From the NCBI GenBank assembly GCA_027491255.1, contig JAIXWM010000048.1, forward strand, positions 1 to 46,901: DNA of 46,901 bases. Direction: 5' to 3'. This stretch comes from Rubrivivax sp. (GTDB lineage Bacteria; Pseudomonadota; Gammaproteobacteria; Burkholderiales; Burkholderiaceae_C). The position numbers were made by a program, and so were the translations under genes. Position 1 is the stretch's first letter. Every line of letters begins with the position of its first letter. The notes below the pieces were generated by a model that had not been told where the DNA came from, made no database searches, and was given only the letters and a program-made list of their open reading frames with translations. Below are positions 33,301 through 45,300 of the stretch, piece after piece.

Positions 33301-36300
33301 GGCCAGGGCGTGCGCCTCCTGGTCACGTCGGACACCGCCCTGACCGTCGGCTTGAGTCTTGGTGACGTGATCGTGACGCTGCCCGACGTGGTGGTGAACG
33401 TGGTCGACACCACCGCGGCCACGGTGGTGGCCGAGCAGAACAAGCCGGGCGCGCTGCAGTTGCCCGAGACCTATGTCGTGCGCAATGGCGAGCTGGTCTT
33501 CGGCGCGGCGCCCGTGCTGGGGGGCTCGGCCGCGGCCCAGCGCGGCACCGGCACGATCTCCCTGCGCACCGGCAACCTGTCCATGCCCACCGACAGCCCG
33601 GGGGAGAACTCCGGCTTCACGCAGACGCTGGAGGGCTGGTTCCAGCCGCCGACGAGCGGTCGCTACGTCTTCGCCCTCGACGCCAACGATTCGGGGAGTT
33701 TCTCGATCGCGCTCGCCGGCGATGTCGAGACCCCGCTGACGTCCGTGGTGTCGGATTCCGAGGGCGGTGGCGCGTCCCGGTCGGCCGCGGTCACGCTGGA
33801 TGCGGGCAAGCGCTACTACGTCAAGCTGACGCACAGCGAGTACCGCAACACCGAGAAGTTCCTCGGTTTCACGACCAGCGACGACACCACCAGCTACGCC
33901 AACGTCAGCTACTCGCTCGACGGGGGAGCGGACAGGCCCTTGTCCACGTCGGACCTGATCGCCGGGCGCAGCCCGGACGCGCTCACCGTGACCCTGTCGG
34001 TGCCCACGGGCACGCTGACACTGAAGCAACTCGCCACGGGCGTCACCTCGAACCTGACCGCCGGGGCCTCGGCGGCGTCGGTCCAGCTCACGGGCTCGGC
34101 CATCGCGCTGAACGACTTCCTCACCTCGGCCGGCCACATCGGCGTCAATGCCGATCCGGCCACGCTGACCGTGTCGGTGGCAGGCTCGCAGAGCGGGCGC
34201 CTGTCGGTCTCGTCGACCTCGTTGACGGTGCAGCGCACGATCAACCTGCTGCCCGCCGCCTCGGTCTTCAGCCCGACGGCGCAGGCGATGACGTCGCTGC
34301 GCATCACCGGCAACGCCGCCAGCATGGAGGCGCCGCTGCAGGCCTTCCTCGACGCCGGCAAGCTGCGCTACACGCCGCCCGCCTGGGACGCCGGCAGCAC
34401 GGCCGAGGCCACGCTCGAGGTGTCGCTGTCGACCTCCGCGGCCAACGGCCCGGTGGTGACCACGCAGGCGCGCACGGCCTCGGTTCACGTGGTCGACACC
34501 GGCGCGCAGACCTCCGGTCCGCTGAACCTGCCCACGGTGCTGACCGTGCAGCCCGGTGTGGCCACGGCGCTGGACTTCGACCGCGTCATCTTCGGCAGCG
34601 GGCTGACGCTGGACCGCTGGACGAACGTGTCGGGCACGACAGTGGCCAGCGTTCCGGTGAACAGCACGCCGAATTCGACGACCCTGATCAGCCAACCCGT
34701 GGTGGCGCAGACGCCGAAGGGAATCCTCGCCTGGGAAGGCGAGAACAACTTCGCCCAACGCCTGCGCGGCTACATCGTTGCGCCGCAGAGCGGCGAGTAC
34801 ACCTTCTGGATCCGCTCCGACGACAGCTCGTCGCTCAGGCTGAGCACGGATGCCGACCCCGTGAAGGCGGTGCAGATCGCTGCGGTCAATGGTGCCCAGG
34901 GCAGCTTCACCGGCAACACGTCGCAGAAGTCCGCGCCCGTCACGCTCGCGGCCGGGCAGCGCTACTACCTGGAGGTGCTGCACAAGGAAGGCTCGGGCGA
35001 CGACTTCCTCGAGGTGCGCTGGCAGCGCCCGGACGGCGAGATCGAAACCCCCATCCCGACCACGGCGCTCGAGCCCTTCGGCAGTGACACCACGGCGGTG
35101 ACGGTGCGGCTGGCGGCCACGGGCGGCACGCTCACCGTGGCCCCGCCGACGGTGGCCGGCGTCACTCTCAACCTCGAGGCCGACGGCACCGCGGTCCTGG
35201 CCGGCACTCTGAGCCGGGTGCGCTCGCAACTTTTGGTGCCTGGGTTGTTGTCCTACAACGGCGCTGGCGGCCAGCTGAACCTGAGCTATGCGCAAGCCGG
35301 CAACTCCACCCCGTCCACCGCGGTCGTGCGCCTGGAGCCCGCGGCCGGCGGCTGGTACCCCACCTCGGCGCTGCCCACCGTCTCCGCGCCGACCCACCTG
35401 AACCTGCTGCCCGGCGCCAGCCGCGCACTCGACGTCCGGGTGTCGGGCGCCGGTGAGCTCACGCTGCGGGTCGAGCCGGGCAGCTCGCTCGCGACCCTGG
35501 GCACGCTCACCTTCGGCACGGGCACTGCGGGCGTGACCGTCGTCTTCGACCAGGGCCGCCCCGTCGGCCTGCGGGGCCTGGCCTCGGCGCTGAACAGCTA
35601 CCTCGCCACGGGGGCGCTGTCCTTCGCGGCCCAGCATCTGTCGCCGTCCTCGGGCACGATCGCGCTCAGCCTGACCGATGGCACCGGCGCGAGCCAGACC
35701 AGCAACCTCAACCTGACCCTGCGCTCCCCGCAGGCCACCGACGGCACGGGTACGCTCAGCGCGCCGCTGTTCTTCGACCTGTCGCTGGTGCCTAAGGACA
35801 CCTCCGGACGGGCCATCCTCGCCTTCCCGGCCGATGCGATCGGCGGCTATGGCACGCAGGTGCTGGAACTGCAGATCAGCCTGAGCTCGCTCGACGAGGG
35901 CGTGGCCGGGACGCTCCACGCGGTCCTGCCCCCCACCGGCGTGCAGCGGCTCGAAGGGGTCGACGGCAGCCGCTTCATGCGCTTCAGCGGCACCGGCTCG
36001 GCGCTCGAGGCCTGGCTGGCCGGCGGCGGGCTGCGTCAGCAGAGCCCTGGCGATGCTGTCGCCGCGGCCAACGAGATGAGCCTGGGCGTGCGCCTCATCG
36101 ACGCCTCGGGCCAGGTCACTGACCATGTGGCGGCGGTCAAGACCACGCGCGACCCGGCCGGGCCGGCGGGCCGCCTGGCCACGCTCGCGCTCACGCTGCC
36201 GCAGAGCGTGACCGTCGTCAGCGGCGCGGACTCGCCGCTGAAACTGGGCACGGATCGCATCGCCTACACGGGCACGCAGGCCCTGGAGCTGCGGCTGTCG

Positions 36301-39300
36301 ACCAGCGCGGGCGTGCTGGCGGGCGCCGCCGGCACCGGGGTGACGATGGCGTCGCAAACCGATCCGAAGGTGCTGGTCGTCAGCGGCAGCGCCGACGCGC
36401 TGGACGCCTGGATCTCCGCCGGGGGGCTGACCCTGCGCACCGCCAGCGTCGCGACGGTGGGCGTGCAGCTCAAGGAGGCGTCGGGCGCCGTGGTGACGAC
36501 GGCAAGCCTCGTCGCCAGCGTCTCGCCGGCCACCGGCCAAGCCGCAAGCCTGGAACTGCAGAACGCGCCGGCTTCCTTCGCGGCCGTGGCCGGGCAGAGT
36601 TCGGCGCTGTTCCTGCCGGCGGGCTCGCTGCCGATGGCGCAGTTCGCCCCGACCGGCAACCCGGCCCTGACCCTGACGCTGCAGGTCACGGGGGGCACGC
36701 TGTCGGCCTTGCCGGCCGCGGGCACGGGTGTCGTCGTCGTCTCAGGCAGCGGCACCGATGCCTTGGTGCTGCGCGGCACGCGCGCCGACCTGGAGGGCTT
36801 CCTGGACAGTGTCGCCGCGAGCTCGCTGCGCTACACCTCGACCGGGGGCGCGAGCGGTCCGCAGACGCTGACGCTGACCTTGGCCGATGCGGCGCGTTCG
36901 ACGTCTGCATCGGTGACGAGCACGATCGGCTTCGAGGTGCCGGCGGCGTCGGTGGACATGCACATCGCCCCGCGTCTTGCGCTGCCCTCGGCGGTGACGC
37001 TGCGCGCGGCCGGCGTGCTCGACTTCGGTCCTTCGCCGCTGGGCACGGGCCTGGCGGCCGGCGCCACGGCGACGACATTGACCGTGGCGCTGGGCGGGAC
37101 GGTCTCGGGCAGCCTGCGTGCGGCGGCCGCGCCTGACGACGTGCAGGTGCTCACCGCCCAGGGCACGCAGGTCGTGCTGCGCGGGACCACCGCGGCCTTG
37201 AGCCGCTACCTCGCGGTGCCCGGGTCGCTGACCTGGACCGGGTCTGCGCAGGCCGCCAGCCTGCCCGCACTGGCGATCTCCGCCGCCACCGGTCTTGCCG
37301 GTTCGAACGCGGCGCTCGAGGTGTCGGCCTCGGTGCCGATGGCCCTGCCCGTGGGTGGCGCGGGCGCGGCGATCACCTATGCAGGGGCGCCGCCGAAGTT
37401 GCTGGTCGGCGACCTCCTGGTCGACGACGCACTCCTCGCGGCCTGGGGCGCGAGCGCAGGCGGCACGCTGTCGATCGCCGTCACGGGGAACATCACGCTG
37501 CGGGCGACGACCCCGGCACTGTCGGCGCTGACGCTGGAGGCCGGCGGGTCGATCCTCGTCGCCGGCAGCCCGGCCAGCGGGACGGCGCTGACGCTGCGCG
37601 CGGCGGCCGATGTCCGCATCGACGCCCGCGACGCCAGCGATCAGCCGGTGGCGCTGTCGCTGGGGGCCGGATCGCTGTCGGTCACGGCCGGCGGCAGCAT
37701 TGCGGGCGCGGGCGTCTCCGCGGCCCGCATCGACGTCCGCGGCGAGGTCCGGCTGGTGTCGGACGGCCGTGGCGACGTGCGCGTCCAAAACCTCGCCTCC
37801 ACCGGCGGCCGCCTGATGGCCGCGCGTGCCGCCGACGGTCGCTTCGAGTACACGTCGGCCGGCGCGCTGGTGCTGGCCGGAGTCGACGCCGGTGCGCGAA
37901 GCGCGGTCCGGCTGGTGGCTGCCAGCGGCATCTCCATGCTCGACAACACGGGTGTGGTGCGCGGTGGCGATCTGGTGCTGGACGCCGGTGGCGTGATCGA
38001 TCTGCGCACGGCGCTGCGCAGCGTCGCGGTCGAACGGGCCGGCGGCGCGGTCAGCCTGGCCGAGCAGGCTTCGGGCGGCGACCTGCGCGTGGCGGGCATC
38101 GCCGCAGGCGCGAACCGCGTCGAAGTCCGGGCCCTCGGGGGTTCGATCGCCATCGACTCGGCGATCCGCAGCACGGGCGACGTCCGCCTCGAGGCCACCG
38201 GCTCGGTCCGCGCCTCAGCCGCAGGTGTCGCGGTGCCGGCGCTGGGCAGCGCGGCCACGGCGGCTGCCGATGCGGCGGCCGCGAGCGCGGCCGCGGTCCG
38301 GGCTGCCGGGCTCACCATCGTGGCCGGCGGCGACGTCGCGGGCCGGGGCGCGACCGTCGGCGGCGCATTGCCGCCGGCGCTCGCGGTCGACGCCAACCGA
38401 CTGGACATCCGGGCCGGGGGCGATCTGCTGATCGACCACCTGTCGTCCTCGGCGCTCACCATCGACCGGCTGTCGGCCGGCACGGCGTCGGCGTCGGCCG
38501 ATCTGGTGCTGCGCAGCCTGGCCTCGGCGGCCGCGGCGGGTGACGTGGCCCTGACGGTGGCCGGTGCGGTCAGCGCCCTGGGCGCTGGCGGCACGGTTCG
38601 CATCGATGCCGCCGGCCTTCAGGGCCGCGTGCTGCTGGATGCGCCGATCAGCGCCCAGGGCGCTGTGGCGCTGTCCTCGCGCATGGGCATCGAGCGCGGC
38701 GCCGGCACGGCGGTGATCTCGGCGGGCTCCTTGCGCGTCGACACCGCGGTGGGCAGCACGGCCGGCGCGGGCAGCCGCACCGCGCCGCTGCTCGTCGACC
38801 TGCGCGGGCCGCTCGGCGGCTCGATGGGGGGCTCGCTCGCGGTGCGCGAGACGGCGGGCGACCTGCAGCTGGGCGGTGTGGTGCTGCGCGAGTCGGGCAC
38901 CGAGGCGCGGCTGGAGACGGTCTCCGGCCACATCACCGGCCTGGCCGGCCCGGCCGGCCTCGACCTCGTCGCGCAGCGCGTCGGGCTGTTCGCCCAGGGC
39001 GGGGGAATCGGCATCGCAGCCACGGCCAACTCGGCGGCCGACGCCTTGCGCATCGGCTCGACGGGCGACCGCCCCGACCACGTGACGCTCGAGGCCCAGG
39101 CCGCGTCCGGATCGCTGCTGGTGCGCGCTTCGGGCGTGTCGGTGGGGCAGGGCGGTGTGGCCCTGGCGGGCAGCGGCGACCTGCTGCTCTCCGCCGCAGG
39201 GCCCTGGGGCTTGGTGCTCGACACCGCCGGCGGCATCAGCGCCGGTGGCGGGGCGATGAGCCTCGTGGCGGCCTCGGGCGCGATCGCCCAGCAAGCCGGC

Positions 39301-42300
39301 GCCGGTGCGATCGTCAACCTGGACGGGACCATCGAGATGACGGCCGCGCAGGCCATCCTCCTGGAGGCAGGCACCCAGGTACTGACCGCCGGCACCCATG
39401 GCGGGGGCGCGATCCGCATCGCCGCGGGCCAGGGGCTGGCCGGCAGCTTGCGCGTCTCCGAGGTGCGTGCCGGCACGGGCGCGGTGGCGCTGCTGGCGCG
39501 CGGCGGCTCGATCGAGGATGCCGATGGCGCCAGCGAAGGCGCCGGCCCCGACGTGGTGGCCGACAGCCTGCTGCTGCAGGCCGGCGAGGACGTGGGCGGC
39601 GCGCTGGGCGCGGGTGGCGTGCCCGCGACCGACGCCGCACGGGCGGCCAATGCGCTCGAGACACAGGTCGGTGTCCTGGCGGCCGAGGTGGGCGCGAATG
39701 TGCGCCTGGCCGAGTCCGATGGCGTCACGATCGGTGCGGTGAGCGTGAGCGTGCCGCGCGCGGGCGGGGCGGTTGCTTCGCTCACCTCGAGCCTGAACGG
39801 CCTGCGCAGCACCGGCACCGGTGACCTGTGGCTGGTGGCGGGTTCCGAGACCACGAGTGCCACCGTGCGCAGCCTCGCGCAGGCGCCGGTGGTCACCGGC
39901 GGCGTCGGCACGGTGACGATCACCGCGCGCGGCGCGGCGTCGAAGATCGTCCTGGGCGACGACGTGCGCTCGGGTTCGGGGGCGGTCACGCTCCAGGCGG
40001 CGACGACGGTCGACAAGATCGATGCTGCCCGGTTCGTCACCGAGGGTGACGTGACCGTGATCGCGGCCGATGGCCTGCGCATCGTCAACGCACAGGGCCA
40101 ACTCGACGCGGCCGGCACCATCGGCCGCGGCACCTCGCCGGGCCTGCTGCGCGTCGTGGGCAACCAGACCGTGGCCGCCGGCCAGACGCTGGCGCTCACG
40201 CTCAGCGAATCCGGGCCGCAGGGCCACGACAGGCTCGAAGTCACCGGCACGCTGACGCTGGCGGCGGGCTCCGTGCTCGACGTGCGTCTGCGCCAGCCCG
40301 TCATGGGCACCGAGATCGTCGACACCGAGACCGTGGACGTCGTCGTCGAGCCCGGCTACCAGCCGGTGCTGGCGCAGCGCTATGCCCTGGTCAGCGCGGG
40401 CACGATCACCGGCCGCTTCACCGAGGGCCGCGGCCTGTTCGGCTTCGGCGACGGCTCGCGCCTGCTGCAGGTCGACGACGCGACCGCGGGCGTGCTCGCG
40501 GTCCAGACCGTCACCCGGCCGCTGGCCGAGCTGATCGACATCCAGGCGCACTCCACGGCCGACGCCGACCGCCTGGGCATGTTCTTCAACGCCGACTATT
40601 TCGGCACCACGCGCAGCTACTCGGTGGGCATGACCGCCACCACGGTCGACTTCCTGACCGTCGACGGCCGCTTCAACCTGCGCAATGCCGATGCGATGGT
40701 GCGCCTGTCCGACGGCACCACCGTCCAGGCGCGCCGCTGGCTCATCGGCGGGCAGGACCTGTTCGCCTTTGCCGGCCTGAACGGGCCCTACCGGCTGGAT
40801 GCCGACCACGATGGCGACCTGAGCGACGAGACCCCCGACGCCAGCGCTGCCGGCTTCGAACTCACCGGCGTCGACCTGGGCCTGGCGATGGTCTTCGAGA
40901 AGCTGCCGCAGGGCAGCACCGCGCGTGCGCGCGGCTGGGTCAGTGTCAATGCGACGTCGAAGACGGCCGAGGCCTTCGGCCTGCCGCTGATCGAGGCCGA
41001 AGCGCGGCGCCTGACGGTGCAGGTCAACGCCGGCACCGACGGCGACACCGTGCTCGACTACAAGGGCAGCCCGATTTATATCGAAACCGGCGCATCGGGG
41101 TCGAAGGCGATCGACTTCGACGGTGGTCTGGGCACGCTCGTGCGTGCATCGGCCGACATCGACGTGCAGGTCGCCGATTTCGTCTACGTGCGCGGTTCCA
41201 TGGGGCTGGAGAAGTCCACGCGCGACGTCGTGCTGGCCGACGGCACGGCTGTGCGCGCCGACATGCTGGCCATCGGCGGCAAGGACCTGAACGCCTACGC
41301 CGGGCTGAACGGCCCGTACTGGGTCGACGCCGACTTCGACGGCGTGCCCGAATCGGTCAACCCGCGCGCCTTCGGCCTGGTGATGGAGGATGTCGACTTC
41401 GGTCTGGCCCTGTTCTCGCCCAAGCAGGGACAGGCCCAGGTCGCCGACCTGAAGTGGGCCGCGGCCACCGCGACGGCCGGGCGGGTCGAGTTCGTCGGCC
41501 TGCAGGACGTCACGCTCAAGGTCAGCAACATCGGCCTGGACATCAACCTGGTGACGGGGGTGGCGGCGGGCGTCGATTCCGACGCGAAGGTCATCGACTT
41601 CGCGGGCGGCGAGGGCCAGCGCAAGATCCAGGTCATCAACGGACCCAACAGCACGATCGCGCTCGACCACGATGGCCGGCTCGGCCAGTACGTGCGCGCC
41701 ACCGGCGATGTCGAGCTGCGCGTGGGCGACTTCTTCGAGGTCGAGGGTTCGCTCGGCTTCGAGCGCCGCTCGCAGACCGTGACGCTGGCCGACGGCAGCA
41801 GCGTCGACACCGAGCTGATCAGCATCGGCGGCACCGACCTCAGCGCCTTCGTCGGCGTCGGCCCCTACCGCAAGGACCTGAACCTGGACGGCAAGGTCGA
41901 CGACGACGAGATCAACCCCGACGCCCGCGGCCTGGGCGTCAGCGGCGTGGAGTTCGGCCTGGCGCTGTTCCAGGCGCAGGAGGACGAGACCGCCTACGCC
42001 GGCAAGCGCTGGACGGCGCTGACCGGCAGCATCGAGCGTGTGGACACCCTGATCGGGCTGCCCGACGACATCACGCTGCGGGTGCACTCGCTGGGTCTGG
42101 ACATCAACCTGGCGCACGGCTTCAGCGACGCCGAGGTCGACGACAAGGTCATCGACTTCGGCACCCGTATGGTCGCCGGCAAGGAGGTCAGCGGCGCGGT
42201 GACGGTGGCCACCGGCACCGGCAAGAGCCTGCTGCTGACGCTGGACGGCGAGCGCGGCGAACTCATCCGCGCCGCTGGCGGCATGGAGATCGACGTCGCC

Positions 42301-45300
42301 GGCTTCTTCCACGCCAGCGGCACGCTGGCGGTCGAGAAGTCCGCACCCGACTTCAAGCTTGCCGACGGCAAGACGGTCGACACCGACATGCTGTCCATCG
42401 GCGGCACCGACCTGAACCTGTTCGTCGGCGTCAACGGGCCGTACCGGCTCGACACCAATGGCGACGGGGTCATCGACCTGCGCGACGAGGCCAACCCCGA
42501 CGCCATCGGCCTGACCGCCTACGGCGGCGAGTTCGGCCTCGTGCTGGCCTGGGACAAGGCGAGCGACCGCGAATGGGTGGCGCTGGAGGCCAGCGCGAGC
42601 GAGGTGGCGCTCGTGGGCGTGCCCGGGGTCACGGCGGCAGCGCGCTACATCGACATCGGCATCAACCTCGTGAACCAGCCGCTGGCGGCCAGTGACGAGC
42701 GGCTGCAGGTGATCGACTTCAAGGCCAAGCCCTTCGAGGTCTCCACCGGCTACCGGACCACGCGCACGCTGGACCTGGACGGCCAGCGCGGCGAGTCCAT
42801 CCGTGCCTCGGGCGAGTTCGAGGTCGGCGTGGGCGGCTTCGTGCACGCCCGCGGCATGCTGGGCTTCGAGAAGTACAGCACGACCGTCAAGCTGGCCGAC
42901 GGGACGCCGGTGGTCGTCGACGCGCTCAGCTTCGGCGGCGACGGTCTGAACGTGTTCGCCGGCGTGGACGGGCCCTACGTCGTCGACAGCAATGCCGATG
43001 GCCGGATCACGGCCGCCGACACGCCCAACGCCGCGGCGCGCGGCTTCTCGCTCGAGGACGCCGATTTCGCGCTCGCGATCATGACGCCGCGTGGCGCGGC
43101 GCCGGCCGGGCTCGCCGGCGTGACCTGGCTCGGCCTGGAGGCCGGCGCGCAGGCGATCGAGTTCATCGGCGGGCCCGAGATCGACTTGTCGGTCAAGCGC
43201 TTGTCGGTCGAAGCCAACCAGGTCTTCGGCCTGCCCGACACGCTCGACCCGGTGCGCAAGGTCGTCGATTTCAAGGCCACGCCGCAGGACGTCGTCGTCG
43301 GCACCAACACGGTCACCGGCGCCAGCCTGACCCACCGCCTGGACGTCCAGGGCGACCGCGGCGCCTTGCTGCGCGCCGTGGGCGACGTCGAGATCCGCGT
43401 CGGCGACTTCTTCTATGTCGGCGGCTCGCTGGGCTTCGAGAAGTCCACGCGCGAACTGGCGCTGTCCGACGGCAGCACGGTCAGCCATGACGTGCTGACG
43501 GTGGGCGGCACCGACCTCCAGGCCTTTGCCGGTCTGAACGGCGGGCCGCTGGTGGACAGCGACCGCGACGGCGACATCGACAGCAACGACACCCCGGGCG
43601 ATGACGCGGTGGGCTTCTCGCTCGCCGATCTGGAGTTCGCGCTCGTGCTCGCCAACGAGCGCGAAGTCGTCAAGCCGGTGCTCGAGCAGGCCCTGGCCTG
43701 GCGTGACGTGGCCGTCTCCGCCACCGTGCAGGTGGCGGTTGCCGCGCAGCAGCCGGGCGCGACGTCCGCAGGCGTCTGGCGCTCCACCGACGGCGGCGTC
43801 ACCTGGACGGCGACGACGGCGCCGACCGGCCTGAACTACGAAGCCGTGAGCGTGTCGCCGGACGGCAAGACGATCGCCGCCACGGTCGAAGGCGGTCCGG
43901 TGGTGGTTTCGACCGACGGCGGCAAGACCTGGTCCCTGTCGGGCGCGCGCAGCGACGCCTACACCGACGTGGCCGTGCTGGCCGACGGGCAGGTGGTGGC
44001 GGTGGACATGGCCACGCGGCGCGAGCTCGACACGCTCGTCGTCTCGGGCACCTACGCGATCGGCTCGACCATCCTGATCTCGGGCCTGTCCGACACGGTG
44101 CTGGTCTACCGGGTGCAATCGGTCGACCTGTCGGCCGATGGCAAGGGGTCTTCTGCGCGCGCGAGCGCGGAGCAGATCCTGACGAACATTGCGGCAAAGT
44201 TGCGTGCCCGGATCAATGCGGCGCCGGGCAGCAACGCCGTGGCCGGCGGCAGCGGCGCCATCGTCACGCTCCAGGCGCGGACCGCCGTGGAACAGGGCGG
44301 CGGCTGGTACGGGCTCGTGACCCAGGTCATCGGCTCGGGCACGCTGTCGAGCGTGGCCGACTCGAGCGGCAGGAACGCACTGGGATCGCTGATCGTCGAA
44401 GGCCGGTTCTATCGCGGGACCGACATCCGCCTGCGCGGCCTGGCGGACCAGGACATCCGCTACTTGGTGCAGTCCGGAGATTTCTACGCCTCGGGCAGCT
44501 ACTCCTTTTTCGGCAACAGTGACAGCAAGAATGTGCCGTCGAACGTGGCCAAGAAGCTCGCCGAGCTGATCAACAAGGCCCCGGGTTCGCGTGCCATCGC
44601 CACCGCCTCGGGTGCCACGATCACGCTGCAGGCCCGCACGCCGGTGGCCCAGGGGGGAGGCTGGTCGACGATCCTCGCGGCCACCGACTCCGTTTCCAAT
44701 CGCGTGCGTGTCGCAGACGCCGGCTCGCCGGTCGGGCGCCAGACCGACGCGCTCGCCATCACCGGCACCTGGCAGGTCGGCGACAGAGTCACGCTGTCGG
44801 GCATCTCGACGACGCCGATCCCCTACACGGTCACCGCGAACGACCTGACCGTCAACGGCGACGGCACCGGCGGCACTGCCAGCGCCGAGCAGGTGCGCAG
44901 CAACGTCGTGCGCCGGCTCTTCGACCTGCTGGACCAGCCGCGCCAGCAGGAAGCCAAGATCGCCGCCAAGCAGGTGGAATACCACCGGGCCGTGCTCGCC
45001 GAGGTCCGCAAGACCGGCAAGTTCCGCTACATGGAAACCTACGACGACGGCAGCTATGACCTGACGGCCGGTTACTACGTAGGGAACAACACCTTCGGCA
45101 AGGCGCTGACCGAGGCGCAGATCACCGCCTGGGAGGGCTCGATCCTCTCGACGGAGGCGAAGGCCAGGTACAAGAAGGTCGCCGACGAGCTCGCCAGCCT
45201 CAAGGCCACGAAGCTGCCGGCGGACGGCCTCACCGTCGTGGCCAAGGCGTCCGGCTCGGTGCTGACGCTCTACGGGCGTGAGGCCGACGTGCGGTTCACG

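Larger units (their letters stand above)
25885..37230 (+). repeat. Array of about 22 Ig/cadherin-like repeats with GTAxALNAYL signature
   Basis: A signature of the form L-x-G-[TS]-x-x-x-L-[ND]-x-[YFW]-[LVI]-x-x-x-G-x-[VIL]-x-[YFV] recurs at intervals of roughly 90-230 residues. Clear copies lie near 25888, 26278, 26650, 27262, 27700, 28381, 28785, 29165, 29470, 30470, 31747, 32683, 33262, 34090, 34305, 35200, 35573, 35985, 36388, 36770 and 37180; others are weaker. Between signatures are beta-strands of an Ig- or cadherin-like fold. The copies differ greatly in DNA, showing long divergence. The array likely acts as a flexible stalk that spaces the PA14-like modules embedded in it. Confidence 0.72.
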
